A DNA stretch of 64,000 nt from Schizophyllum amplum (taxonomy: Eukaryota > Basidiomycota > Agaricomycetes > Agaricales > Schizophyllaceae), in contig VDMD01000001.1 in NCBI GenBank assembly GCA_007026445.1, forward strand, positions 372,001 through 436,000. Direction: 5' to 3'. A program made the position numbers and the translations under genes. Positions within the stretch are counted from its first letter, which is position 1; every line of letters begins with the position of its first letter. The notes under the pieces are model-generated. The model ran no database searches and had not been told where the DNA came from. It saw only the letters and a program-made list of their open reading frames with translations. Below, piece by piece: positions 1-11,312 of this stretch.

Positions 1-490
1 GCTCGTTGAGTATCTGACAGTCTTTGTAATGGTATCTCAAGAGAATTGTGTGCTGGTCTGCGTACGCGTTGAACTTGAGGTGGAACAACCTGTGAGTCAC
101 AATGAGTTCAACTTCATCAAGATCAGCGTGATCGCCGCGCCTCGTCACGAAGACGGCAATCTAATCTTGTCTGGTTTCAAATAGCACCTTCAGCATGAAG
201 CACTTCAATAAACTCCCTTGTCTCGACTCTCCACCAGCGGTGGACCCCTTCGCATCCGAATCGCTTGGCACTGGTACCTGCCATGGCGTCCCAGGCGCAA
301 ACGTCGTCCTCGAACGACCAAGACATGCTCAGGCGCAAAAAAGCCAACAGGGCATGCGATCATTGCAGGAAGAGGAAGGCTCGATGTGCGTCGTGCGTTT
401 GGAAGGCGGACTTGGGCTTACCAGACATGCAGGCGATGCGGATCCGCCCTCGGGGAAGACATGCATGAACTGCACCCTAAACCGAGTCGA

Positions 491-2693
491 CATCACGAAA
501 TTCCCTAAAGTAAGACCAGCCTCTGACAATCCATTGTATTGCACGCCATGGCCGAGCAGCTTCATCATTGGTGATCAGCAAGTTGTCTGGAGATTACATG
601 GCCGTGACGTGAATCTGAAGAAACGATGATCCAACGCTGGCTCAGCCCCCGGTCAGCCCCGGGTCAGCTACTGATCAGCACCTCGTCAGCACCTTGTCAG
701 CAAGCGAGATGCTACTTCTCAGTAGCATAGATATTCATAGCCATCCTCGCCCTTTCCAAAGCATGACTCGCAATTCAGATAACACTCAGGTTCAGATTAC
801 AGACAGACTCCCAGTTTTCGTCAAAAAGACGCATGCATTGCCTATGTACTACAAGTGGGGGTGATGTACTGGACAACGGGACTAAAGACTACATGTTGTA
901 CCCCCTAACATACTCCCGCCTCCACCCTGACTCAAACTAAACTTACTGAAGCCCTCGACGGCGACCATTAGCATACAACAGTGGTGGAAGATGCAGATGC
1001 ACATACCTGGCAGATACGCGGGAGCAACCTGATGCCCGAGATCATTGCTGTGTGGTCGTAACGCGTGCTACGTGTTAGGGGGCCCTCAGTAGTACCGAGA
1101 TCGACGGGCGGGTTGGTGGGGGTATTCCGGGTTGCTGTCTTGAAGGGTCTCTAGGGGTGTTATATTAGTGAAAGCGATGCAAGATTAGTGGGTGTACGTA
1201 CCAGCTGGATTGACGATGGTTGGCGGACACCGCGTTGAAGAGTGTGCCCGTCAAGCAGCGTGGACATGGGAGACACCGTACGAGGTCATGATGATGGCGG
1301 GCAAGGATGTGTGTGGTGGGGTCCGAGGCGCGGCCCACTGCAGTCAAGTCAGGGATACACGTGGTGCGCTAGTAAAGAAGGGATCCACCTTGCGAAGATG
1401 GCGTGCGCCGGGTGGTGCAGAACGCAGGTCGCCGCGCGGTAGCTGATACCGACATCGTTCTTGGCTGGTGCAGGCGCGTCGGCGAGGGCACGGCGGCACG
1501 CGTGGAAGGCAGGACGCGAGTTGGTGACCTTGTCGAGGGTGTTGCGGAGAGTAGGGCGCATGACGAGCAAATCGAATGGGCGGCATGGAAGCCTGAGTTC
1601 GAGGTAGAGTGGGCGGCCCAACGGAGGGAAGATGGAGGAGCGGATGCAAAAAGCGGACGGCGCGAACCGGGGATCAAAAGTCCGCACTCACGTGATACGC
1701 AGCCGTACGGCAAAATCCGGCCGAACGGACTTTGCAGCCTGAGATGCGCTAGTCATGCCGCATTGAGTTGCTGCACAGGCTCGCATACCTACGCTGTACT
1801 CTACCCTGAAAAGCACATGCAGAAGATATACTTTCTTGAAGACCTGTCTGTAAGGCACACCCATTATATAGAGGCAATTGTCTGATTCATCGAGAAGAGA
1901 GCCCAAAATTCGGCATTCAAACCTATCTTCGGCTCTTTGACACTGGCTTTTATATAGGGTACACATGAGATTACACCACATTTTGATATAAAGCCTGCAC
2001 CGGACTTGGAAGGTACTCAGAGACACGGGGGACACCGTCAGCTTGTGGAGGCCTGCTCGTGCAGGGCACAGGTACTCTCGAGGCACCCCCGCCTCTATTC
2101 ACCTCATCGTGTATTTTTCAGTTTTCGATGATAGATACGCTACGTAGATTAGATTAGATACGGCGCCGGGCTCTAAGCCGGCTTTACGCATATGGAATAT
2201 CACCTCTTTCACTCACACTTTCATCTTCCCTCGCCTACTCGGCCTCTCCTGCAGCCCCTCGACGGCCCTCACTCGAGGCCCTAGGCTCTAGGCGCTCCGG
2301 GAGCTCTGCTCCCTCACTCTCGTCTTCCGAGAGACTCGTTCTTCGACGCGACGCGGAACGCGTCGGGCACGCGTCTCGCACGTGCCGTCACCTCGAGCGC
2401 GCCCGTAGGCCGCTTCAGTCGCCAAAGGGCGACCACTCCGTCTCAGCCCTCGCTCGACTGGTGAGATCCCCCCGTCGGAGCTACCAGGCTTCCACACAGC
2501 TTGACCGGAAGGTTGACGAAGGTCGACCAGCGCCAGATCATGCATTGTCAGGCAGTTATCCAGCAGTTATCAGCACCTAACCACTTCCGTCAGAAATGAA
2601 GTCGCATGTCAGCGCGCGATCAGCAAATGATCCGGGATGAAGTGCTTGATCAACGTCGTCATCGGTGATCAGCGCATAGGGATTTTCGTGATG
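491..2693. mobile_element. 2.2 kb inverted-repeat DNA element inserted in the regulator zinc-cluster exon
   Basis: The left end reads CATCACGAAATTCCCTA. The reverse complement of the right end (to 2693) reads CATCACGAAAATCCCTA, so 16 of 17 bases match. The left flank ends in GA and the right flank begins with GA, while the empty site in copy B has a single GA at 6919-6920; this is a 2-bp target duplication. Inside both ends, short TCAGC/TGATCAGC motifs are repeated (about 567-705 and 2550-2680), like subterminal repeats of cut-and-paste elements. No transposase-like frame was found, so it looks non-autonomous. Short target duplication and subterminal repeats suggest a CACTA/CMC-like group, but the termini are not CACTA and the superfamily is unproven. 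Confidence 0.82.
1349..1690 (-). other. Coding-like fragment inside the inserted element
   Basis: On the minus strand a frame of about 112 codons runs with strong C-ending codon preference, as in the real genes of this window. It ends at a possible splice donor near 1384 (AAG then gtggat), with an acceptor about 50 bases on. No family was recognised. It could be a fragment of a host gene carried by the element or a relic of an element-encoded protein. The overlapping plus-strand frame (1403-1885) looks like its shadow. Confidence 0.3.
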
Positions 2694-5600
2694 GAGTGCA
2701 CGTTCGATGATACTATGAAAGTGTGTTTTCATCTTGCCAGATTGCAGGGGTATGCTCACAGCTGTCCCAGAAACAAGCGAGGAATCGCAGGTATGCGGCG
2801 CCCATCGACTTATTTCGTGAAGCGCCTGACGAAACCTCCCCCCTCCCCAGCTACATCGAGGCACTCGAATCACGCATCGCAGAACTGAAGAATCGCGTTA
2901 CGGAACTCGAGACGCAGCTCATTGAATTGGTGAGTTTGCGCGCATATATGCACTCCCCGTGCTCAACACACTGATACGAGGTAGCAGGAGTCCCACCACC
3001 CAAGGCCGGCCACTAGCCACGACTATGCCGGTGGTAGCAGCTCCATTGCGCCCAATAGCCTCGTCGCGAAAGCGCTGAGCGGCGATGAACGCAGACAAGC
3101 GCCGCCCCCAGACGAACAAGTGGAGTCCTGGGAGAAGACCTTCCCGCACTCCGAGGAGTTCGATCCAGACATTGACGGCGTAATACAGCACATGCACGAC
3201 ATGGACATATGTGAGCAGAATACCACTCGGCATTTGGGCCGTTCCAGCATGGGTACGTGCATAGAATTTATGTCGACTGTCGTGTTCTGACTGCCACTAC
3301 AGCGCACGTGAGCATATATATCTCCCGGCCTCTCTGCGGAATGCTTATACGTTCTAAGCTGATTTGGCGAGCCTTCCACCTCCAACAAGCTGAAGACAAG
3401 CACATCTCCGGTTTCTTTCATTTCCACCGCCGGCTAGAATACTACCTACCGCAGCCCTGGGAGCTTGAAATATCTGCTCGTGCGCGTCCGAGCTTCACAT
3501 TCCCGGCGCCCAATCTCATGCATTCCCTCGTCGCATTCTACTTTGACAACGTTAATACTTTTTTCCCCATTGTTCATCGGCCGACGTTCGAAGCGCAGTT
3601 GCATTCGATGATGCATATCGAGGATACGGGCTTCGCGTGCGTTCTGCTCGTTGTATGCGCGATAGGTTCCCGGTACTCTGACGATCCTCGGGTGTTGGCG
3701 GATGCTGAGGCATCGAAGCATTCAGCCGGTACGTTCTATGCTCGCCACAAGGCGTCGTCCTCACTCGACGGTGTGTATCTGCAGGCTGGTCCTACTTCAG
3801 CCAGGTGGAGATGCTCCGCAAGCCCATGATTATACCGCCAAAACTGCATGACATTCAAATCCACTGCGTTAGTCTGTTATCCTACTTTTTCCGTGTGTCA
3901 GATCCTGATCGAGACCTGCAGCTCTCCGTTCTGTTCATGCACGCGGCGTCGATGGTCGTAGGTGTACATGTCTGGACACGGATCGGGGTTACAATCCGCT
4001 TCGCACAAGATGCCGGCGCGCATAGGCGGCGAACGCGGAAGAAAATCACGATTGAGGACGAACTATGGAATCGTTGCTTCTGGTATGTCGCATACGCTGA
4101 TACCTAATGCACTCACCGATGCATGGCCTAAGGATGCTTGTTGCCTTTGATCGCGTAACTAGCGCTATCCTCGGTCGGGCCTGCGCCATTCAGGACGAGG
4201 AGTGAGGCGTCTGCCTCCTATCGCCGACTGCGTCTAACAACCTTCCCAGGTTCACCATTCGGTATCCGATGGAAGTGGACGACGAGTACTGGGACCCCGC
4301 AGACCCAGCACAGGCGTGGAAGCAGCCGCCTGGCAAGCCGGCTGTTGCGTCGACATTTGTGGCGTGGATTAAACTTACGAGGATCATCGAGATGACTTTA
4401 CGGACAATCGTTAGTTATCTTGAAATCGGCAAACGCGATGAAATGCTGACTAGAACCCAGTATACCATTGATCGAACACAATTATTCGCTGGTGTCATCG
4501 AGGAAGGATGGGAGCGGCAAGCCATAATAGAGCTTGACTCCGCCTTGAACAAGTGGCAACAGCGCCTGCCCCAACATCGTCCGTGACATGCCTTCCTCCT
4601 CTCACCTCTACAAGCGACTGACACCTCTACAGTACGATATAACCCAGACGAGCCGAACATTGACTACCTCGACCGCCAGGTATTCCTGCTGGCTTTTTAC
4701 TCGGAGGCACAGATCTTCATCCACAAACCGTTCATCACGCCGTTGGAAAACTCGCGTCCTGTTGGTTTGCCCTCGTTAGAGATTTGTACTAGTGCGGCGC
4801 GGGCGTGCGCGCATGCCCTGAATGTGCATATGAGGCGGTCCAAGCATCTTTTGCCGTTCAACGTCGTGAGTGGCGACATGTGATGCAGGAGATGGCTTAT
4901 TGACGTGTAGCAATGTAGTCAACGATCGTGTCGTGTGGGATCGTTCTCATCCTGAGCCTCTGGACGAGGGAGAAGGCGTCAGATGGTCCTAGCGTTGACA
5001 GGCTAAAGGTATGTGAAAGAAATGCAGGGTAGTTTGCCGCTGATGTCTGCGCAGGAGTACAAGGAGATCAACATGTGCATGGACTGCCTGAAGCGGATGG
5101 AAGAAAGGTGTGTATCGGAAGACATTCATTTGACGCACAGCTGACATATATGGCGTTGAGATGGGTCACTGCTGGACGCTTTTGGTAAGATCATCCATCG
5201 AAAACAAATTCCTCATTAACACGGCTTTATAGGGATTTGCTAGCCGGACTAAGCACCGCTCACCAATCCTTGGGGAAGAGGCGCCGGAATGACGCAGACG
5301 ATGCAGGTTCGACCGATCCACCCGTGTACTATGGCGAGAGCGACCGATCGAATGCACCGCCCAATTTCATGGACCTCCTGCCACCCACCGATGAGTTACT
5401 GAACTCGGACACCCCGTCGACGGCGACGACCTTCCCTACCCCAGAGTTCCAGGGGTGGATGGGCTCCTTGGCGAATACTAGCACCCTGGGGGACCCTGCC
5501 GCGTCTCCAGCGACCGGGGGCATGGGCAACGCAATGACTGAATTTGCTCAACCGGAGAGTTGGTTCAAGAATTTCTCGACCGATCGGCTGGCGGAGATGA

Positions 5601-5909
5601 TGGGTCATCCGCTGGATCCGACAAGTGGTCCGATGATAGATGAGTCGCAGGGGATGTGGGCGGATGCATTACCGACGACCTTCGAGTGCGTAGTATCTTC
5701 ATGGACTTGCTTATTGTGTCAGCTAGGTTCTCCGTCACTGATGCGTTTGTTTAGCGACTGGGCCGCGAGTGTTCCGCCAACAATGCCCGACTTCCAAGCG
5801 GACCCACTCCCTCCTCTCTTCCCTTACACTCAGGAATCGATGGGCAACTCGGAGCGTCCTAGCTGGTTCTGATTGAACTTCGTCCCGTCTCCTGTATACA
5901 TTACTCGCA

Positions 5910-6112
5910 TCACATATGTATCATCAGTGTAATATCAATCTAACTCTCCACTTTCATCCGTTCAAGCAGTGCAACCCTTGTCTTTTCCCGCCACTCGTCC
6001 TCCAGAATGCTGTATACCGCGACATCCTCGTAGCTCCCGTCCAGCGGTCTCCTCGCGTGCCGAAGCACTCCTTCACAGTGCGCCTCTGCCGCGTGATCCA
6101 GCCATCCTCGAG
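5910..6112 (-). pseudogene. Truncated 3' end of a GNAT acetyltransferase gene
   Basis: This stretch aligns with the last roughly 67 codons of the acetyltransferase gene at 10131-10763, including its stop codon (TGA at 5912-5910 on the minus strand). Homology stops at about 6112, well before the acetyl-CoA-binding part, so the fragment cannot encode an active enzyme. It marks the right boundary of duplication copy A. Confidence 0.85.
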
Positions 6113-6385
6113 CTCACTTATACCCCCCTCTCATGGTAGCCGCAGCTACGTTTACCCCTGTTTACTCTCGCTGCGTGCATAGTTGATCGTACTTACTGCC
6201 CTTGCGCTCCCTCGTACTTACTGACCGCGTGTGCCCTTGCCACCTACTCGCATCTGTCCATTTGCTGTGCTCTGCTCGCTCTTTGTCGGTCTTTACTCTA
6301 CTGTACATGATATTTATCGCTGTGTCAGTATGGACTTGGCAACTCTTCTCCTGTACCTATATGACAATGCAAATCGCTGAAGAGG
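6113..6385. other. Junction spacer between duplication copies A and B
   Basis: These 273 bases are not found at the matching place after copy B. They are pyrimidine-rich with no convincing coding frame. They separate the broken acetyltransferase stub from the start of copy B. They may be original sequence 5' of copy B or filler from the recombination event. Confidence 0.55.
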
Positions 6386-9300
6386 TTCGTTGAGTATCTG
6401 ACAGTCTTTGTAATGGTATCTCAAGAGAATTGTGTGCTGGTCTGCGTACGCGTTGAACTTGAGGTGGAACAACCTGTGAGTCACAATGAGTTCAACTTCA
6501 TCAAGATCAGCGTGATCGCCGCGCCTCGTCACGAAGACGGCAATCTAATCTTGTCTGGTTTCAAATAACACCTTCAGCATGAAGCACTTCAATAAACCTC
6601 CCTTGTCTCGACTCTCCACCAGCGGTAAGTAGCCCCCGATAACCAGGTATAAAGGACGCCTACAGGTCTCCTTACCCCTTGGAACTCAAATCGCTCGGCA
6701 CCGGTAGCTGCCATGGCGTCGCAGGCGCAGGCGTCGCCCTCGAACGACCAAGACATGCTCAGGCGGAAGAAAGCCAACAGGGCGTGTGATTACTGTAGGA
6801 AGAGGAAGGCTCGCTGTGCGTCGTGCGTTTGGAAGGCGGACTTGGGCTTACCAGACATGCAGGCGATGCGGATCCGCTGTCGGGGAGGACATGCATGAAC
6901 TGCACCCTAAACCGAGTCGAGTGCACGTTCGATGATACTATGCAGGTGCGCTTTCTTCTTGTCAGGTCGAGGGGTATGCTCACAGCTGTCCCAGAAACAA
7001 GCGAGGAATCGCAGGTATGCGGCGCCCATCGACTTATTTTGCGAAGCGCCTGACGAAACCTCCCCCCTCCCCAGCTACGTCGAGGCACTCGAATCACGCA
7101 TGGCAGAACTCCAGAATCGCGTCACGGAACTCGAGACGCAGCTCATTGAATCGGTGAGTTTGCGCGCATATATGCACTCCCCGTGCTCAACACACTGATA
7201 CGAGGTAGCAGGAGTCCCACCACCCAAGGCCGGCCACTAGCCACGACTATGCCGGTGGTAGCAGCTCCATTGCGCCCAATAGCCTCGTCGCGAAAGCGCT
7301 GAGCGGCGATGAACGCAGACAAGCGCCGCCCCCAGACGAACAAGTGGAGTCCTGGGAGAAGACCTTCCCGCACTCCGAGGAGTTCGATCCAGACATTGAC
7401 GGCGTAATACAGCACATGCACGACATGGACATAGGCAAGGAGAATATCACTCGGCATATGGGCCGTTCCAGCATGGGTACGTGCATTGATCTTTCTGTTG
7501 ACTGTCGTGTTCTGACTGCCACTACAGCGCACGTGAGCGAATATATATCCCGGCCTCTTTGCGAAATGCTCATATGTTCTAAGCTGATCTGGCGAGCCCT
7601 CCACCTCCGACAAGCTGAAGACAAGCACATTTCCGACCGCTTTCAATTCACCCGCCGGCTAGAATACTACCTACCGCAGCCCTGGGAGCTCGAAATATCC
7701 GCTCCCGCGCGTCCGATCTTCACATTCCCGGCGCCCGATCTCATGCATTCCCTCGTCACATTCTACTTCGACAACGTTAATTCCTTCTACCCCGTTATTC
7801 ATTGGCCGACGTTCGAAGCACAGTTGTATTCGATGGTACATCTTGAGGATACGGGCTTCGCGTGCGTTCTGCTCGTTGTATGCGCGATAGGTTCCCGGTA
7901 CTCTGACGATCCTCGGGTGTTGGCGGATGCTGAGGCATCGAAGCATTCAGCTGGTACGTTGTTGGCTCGCCATCAGGCGTCGTTCTCACGCAACGGTTTG
8001 TATCTCCAGGCTGGTCCTATTTCAGCCAGGTAGAGATGCTCCGCAAGCCCATGATCATACCGCCAAAACTGCACGACATCCAAATTCACTGCGTTAGTCT
8101 GTTTCCCTACTACCACCGTGTCAAATCCTGACCGAGACCTGCAGCTCTCCGTCCTGTTCATGCACGCGGCGTCGATGGTCGTAGGCTTACATGTCTGGAC
8201 ACGGATTGGGGTTACGATTCGCTTTGCACAAGATGCTGGCGCGCACAGGCGGCGGACGCGCAAGAAAATCACGATTGAGGACGAACTATGGAATCGTTGC
8301 TTCTGGTATGTCGCATCCGCTGATACGTAGTATACTCACCGATGCATGTGCCTAGGATGCTTGTTGCCTTTGATCGTATGACTAGCGCTATCCTCGGTCG
8401 TGCCTGCGCCATTCAGGATGAGGAGTGAGGCGTCTGCCTCCTATCGCCGGCTGCGTCTAACAACCTCCTAGGTTCACCATTCGGTATCCGATGGAAGTCG
8501 ACGACGAGTACTGGGACCCCGCGGACCCAACACAGGCATGGAAGCAGCCGCCCGGCAAGCCAGCGCTTGCGTCGACATTTGTGGCGTGGATCAAACTTAC
8601 GAGGATCATCGAGATGACCTTGCGTACAATCGTCAGTTATCTTGAAATTGGCGAGCGTGATTCAAAGCTGACCAGAACCCAGTATACCATCAATCGAACA
8701 CAATTGTTCGCCGGCGTCATTGAGGAAGGATGGGAGCGGCAAGCCATTACAGAGCTTGACTCTGCTCTGAACAAGTGGCAGCAGACCCTGCCTCACCACC
8801 GTCCGTGACATGTCTGCCTCCTCCCACCTTTACAAGCGGCTGACATTGCTACAGTACGATATGACCCCGACGAGCCGAATACCGATTACCTCGACCGCCA
8901 GGTGTTCCTGCAGGCCTTTTACTCGGAGACGCAGATCCTCATTCACAAACCCTTCATTACGCCGCTGGAGAATTCGCGGCCTGTTGGGCTGCCCTCGTTG
9001 GAGATCTGTACTAGTGCGGCGCGGGCGTGCGCGCATGCTCTGGATGTGCATATGAGGCGGTCTGGGCGTCTTTTGCCGTTCAACGTCGTGAGTAGTGATA
9101 TGTGATGCGGGGGATGGCTTGTTGACCAGTGCAACGTAGTCGACGATAACGACGTGTGGTATTGTTCTCATCGTGAGCCTCTGGACAAGGGAGAAGATGT
9201 CAGATGGTCATAGCGTGGACAGGCTGAAGGTATGTTTAGGAAGTGCAGGGTAATTTGCCGCTGACGTCTGCACGGGAGTACAAGGAGATTAACATGTGCA

Positions 9301-10329
9301 TGGACTACCTGAAGCGGATGGAAGAAAGGTGTGTATTGGAAGACGTCCATCTGACGCACAACTGACATCTATGGCGTTGAGATGGGTTACTGCTGGTCGC
9401 TTTTGGTAAGATTATCCATCGAGAATGAAGTCCCAACCAACACGGTTTCGACAGGGATCTGCTGGCCGGACTGAGCACCGCTCACCGACCCCTAGGGAAG
9501 AGGCGCAGGGATGACGCAGATGATGCAAATTCAGCCGACTCATCTGTGTACTCTGGCGGAGGCGACCGATCGAAGGCACCACTCCGCAACTTCATGGATC
9601 TCCTACTTCCAACTGAGGAGCTCGTGAATTCTGGCACCCCGTCGACAGCGGCGACCAATTCTACCCCAGACTTCCAAGAGTGGATGTATTCCGTGACGGG
9701 GACCAGCATATTTGGGGACCCTGCCGCACCCCCAGCGAACGAGGGCATGGGCACCACACAGACTGATTTTGCCCATCCGGAAGCTTGGCTCAAGACATTT
9801 TCGACCAATCGGCTGGCGGAGATGGTGGGTCATCCGCAGGATTCGACAAATGGGCCGATGATGGATGAGGCTTTGGGGATGTGGGCGAGCGCATTACCAG
9901 GAATCTTTGAGTGAGTGGCTTGCTTTGCCTCGTCTCTTTCATGCAAACTCGCGCGACGGCACTAACGCCGCATGCGTAGCGATTGGCCCATGGGTATGCC
10001 ACCAACGATGCCCGACTTCCAAGCGGACCCACTCCCTCCCCTCTTCCCTTACACTGAGGAGCCGATGGGCAATTCTGAACGTCCTAGCTGGTTCTAAGTG
10101 GACTTTCGTCCCGTTTCCTGTATACTAGCATCACCTCTGTATCATCAGTGTAATATCTATGTAATCCTCCACTTTCATCCTTTTCAGCAGTGCAGCTCTT
10201 GTCTTTTCCCGCCACTCGTCCTCCAAGATACTGTATACCGCAACATCCTCATAGTTCCCGTTCAGCGCTCTCCTCGCGTGCCGCAGCACCCCTTCACAGT
10301 GCGCCTCTGCGGCGTGATCCAGCCATCCT
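6386..10329 (+). repeat. Tandem segmental duplication, copy B
   Basis: This is the direct repeat of copy A, containing an intact regulator gene and continuing without a break into a complete acetyltransferase gene. It therefore looks like the ancestral arrangement. Divergence from copy A is mostly single substitutions in exons and introns alike. Confidence 0.88.
6579..10097 (+). CDS. Zn(II)2Cys6 transcription factor with fungal-specific domain, copy B (intact)
   Basis: A nuclear regulator binding DNA through a binuclear zinc cluster. The cluster has spacing C-X2-C-X6-C-X9-C-X2-C-X6-C, formed by joining CDYCRKRKARC to CMNC..ECTF across a 47-nt intron (6816-6862). A coiled-coil linker (YVEALESRMAELQNRVTELE) follows after introns at 6946-6994 and about 7015-7075. 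The fungal_trans region spans roughly 7550-9400 (FYFDNVNSFYPVIHWPTF, CAIGSRYSDD, ITIEDELWNRCFW, IEMTLRTI, LIHKPFITPLE). About 17 short introns give roughly 850-880 residues ending ERPSWF. I favour ATG 6579: MKHFN is conserved in all three paralogues, and removing 6625-6665 joins it in frame to MASQAQ at 6713. ATG 6713 is the alternative. Family membership is clear; the target pathway cannot be told. Confidence 0.85.
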
Positions 10330-10763
10330 CGCATACCAGCGTTGATAGCGTTGGTCTGAAACTGTACACGATGCAGCTTCTTCTCCTCGAACGCGAATCT
10401 GAGCAGTGTGTACAGAACCTCCGTGCCCAGCCCCGTGCGATGCACTTCGGGGTGCACGGTGATGCCCGCCTCGCTCGCGTTGTGCTCCTCGTCGACGTCC
10501 TTGAGACAGGTCATGGCGACGAGTGTGTGCGCGCCGTCGACAGTGAATACGTTGAAGTCGAACCGTCTGGGGTCGTCGAGTCGCCTCTCTCGCTTTGCGG
10601 CGACTTCTTCCGAAGTCATCGTCCGTGGGGAGAAGGTCCTGTAGCGCAGGGTCTCTGGATGGGTCTGCAGCTTTGCGATGGCGTCTTCATCGTCCTGCGC
10701 GGTGGGAGCGACAAGCACCAGTCTGCCAATGGGCGATGTGAGGGTGAGGTTGTGGCGGACCAT
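10131..10763 (-). CDS. GNAT-family N-acetyltransferase (RimJ/RimL-like)
   Basis: A 210-residue intronless protein that probably transfers an acetyl group from acetyl-CoA to an amine. The order of segments fits the GNAT fold: an N-terminal strand (LTSPIGRLVLVAPT), a basic helix region (EVAAKRERRLDD), strands with VFTVDGAHTLVAMTCLKD, then GITVHPEVHRTGLGTEVLYTLLRFAFEE, where the R-x-G-x-G/A-type pyrophosphate loop and following helix lie, and HRVQFQTNAINAGMRGWLDHA typical of the C-terminal part. ATG 10763 is preferred because upstream codons look non-conserved. Its 3' end overlaps the duplication; the tail is repeated at 5910-6112. The substrate is unknown. Confidence 0.8.
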   Translation of the reverse strand: MVRHNLTLTSPIGRLVLVAPTAQDDEDAIAKLQTHPETLRYRTFSPRTMTSEEVAAKRERRLDDPRRFDFNVFTVDGAHTLVAMTCLKDVDEEHNASEAGITVHPEVHRTGLGTEVLYTLLRFAFEEKKLHRVQFQTNAINAGMRGWLDHAAEAHCEGVLRHARRALNGNYEDVAVYSILEDEWREKTRAALLKRMKVEDYIDITLMIQR

Positions 10764-11312
10764 TATGGTGCAGCAGTGAAGTGGCGAAGATGCCTCTCTG
10801 AGAGTCCAGCAAGCCTGACAGTGAGTGTGACTCACCTTCGCTATGACTCAACAGCGTAACTCAACTATAGCGATCGAGTTGAGCCAAACACTGCATTGTC
10901 TTGCCTTGCAAGGTTTTTAGACACCCAATGAAACAAATAGTCACCAGGAACGCAGGAATCAGAGCAATGAAAGGATCAAGCAAGGACAAGAGTCAGTGGC
11001 GCGCACGACTCGCCATTTCGTCCACGCACAATCCGCAAGGCAAGGTGGAGGACTGTTGCGCATGCCGGAGCTTTCAATTTTATTACTTACTAGTACCTAC
11101 TAGTCACTGTCAATCGCAATTGTCAGAGCCTGGTCAGAGCTTCAGTGAAGTTAAACAGACTCTCGGAGTCCGACGTGCCAGCACGTGAGCGACATCACTT
11201 TTTTTGCCCGGGCAAAACTCTGCGCTCATCTGACAGTGAATCACAGGAACCTGTCCCAAAGTCCACTACGACCTCCTCGTGAATGCCCTCCGTATGCATT
11301 CTCCTCCGGTCC
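10764..11312. other. Intergenic region upstream of the GNAT gene
   Basis: About 550 bases between the acetyltransferase start and the end of the F-box gene. It must hold the GNAT promoter and the F-box gene 3' end. A small palindromic stretch with repeated ACTAGT lies near 11088-11105. No coding frame or RNA gene was seen. Confidence 0.5.

Larger units (their letters stand above)
195..5872 (+). pseudogene. Zn2Cys6 / fungal_trans regulator, copy A, split by an inserted element
   Basis: This is the copy A equivalent of the intact regulator at 6579-10097. The zinc-cluster exon near 283-390 is present, with the CDHCRKRKARC half and the CMNC half after a 47-nt intron. The coding sequence is cut at base 490, just before the sixth cysteine, and resumes at 2694 with ECTFDD. 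Downstream exons stay open: the coiled-coil linker (about 2850-2935), the fungal_trans block with FYFDNVNTFFPIVHRPTF (3330-3730), the later middle-homology exons and the C-terminus ending ERPSWF. Relative to copy B a base is lost near 215 and the first short intron is missing, which puts the MKHFN start out of frame with the zinc cluster. The long open downstream exons suggest recent inactivation. A shortened transcript from an internal promoter cannot be excluded. Confidence 0.8.
1..6112 (+). repeat. Tandem segmental duplication, copy A (truncated)
   Basis: From about base 3 this segment aligns base for base, with scattered substitutions, to the segment beginning near 6386. The match runs through the regulator promoter, all its exons and introns, and about 200 bases of the neighbouring acetyltransferase gene. 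It stops near 6112, where copy B continues into the rest of the acetyltransferase and copy A enters unrelated sequence. Copy A differs by a 2.2 kb insertion (491-2693) and small indels. Intron positions match, so this is a DNA-level duplication and not retroposition. Its left end may lie outside the window. Confidence 0.88.

Noticed and set aside
1403..1885. 160-codon plus-strand frame in the first element as a transposase
   Set aside because: No DDE-like or zinc-finger motif, and codon composition favours the minus strand over the same bases.
491..2693. The insertion as a very long intron of copy A
   Set aside because: Its ends are CATCAC..GTGATG, not GT..AG, and they are inverted repeats flanked by a duplicated GA absent from copies B and C.
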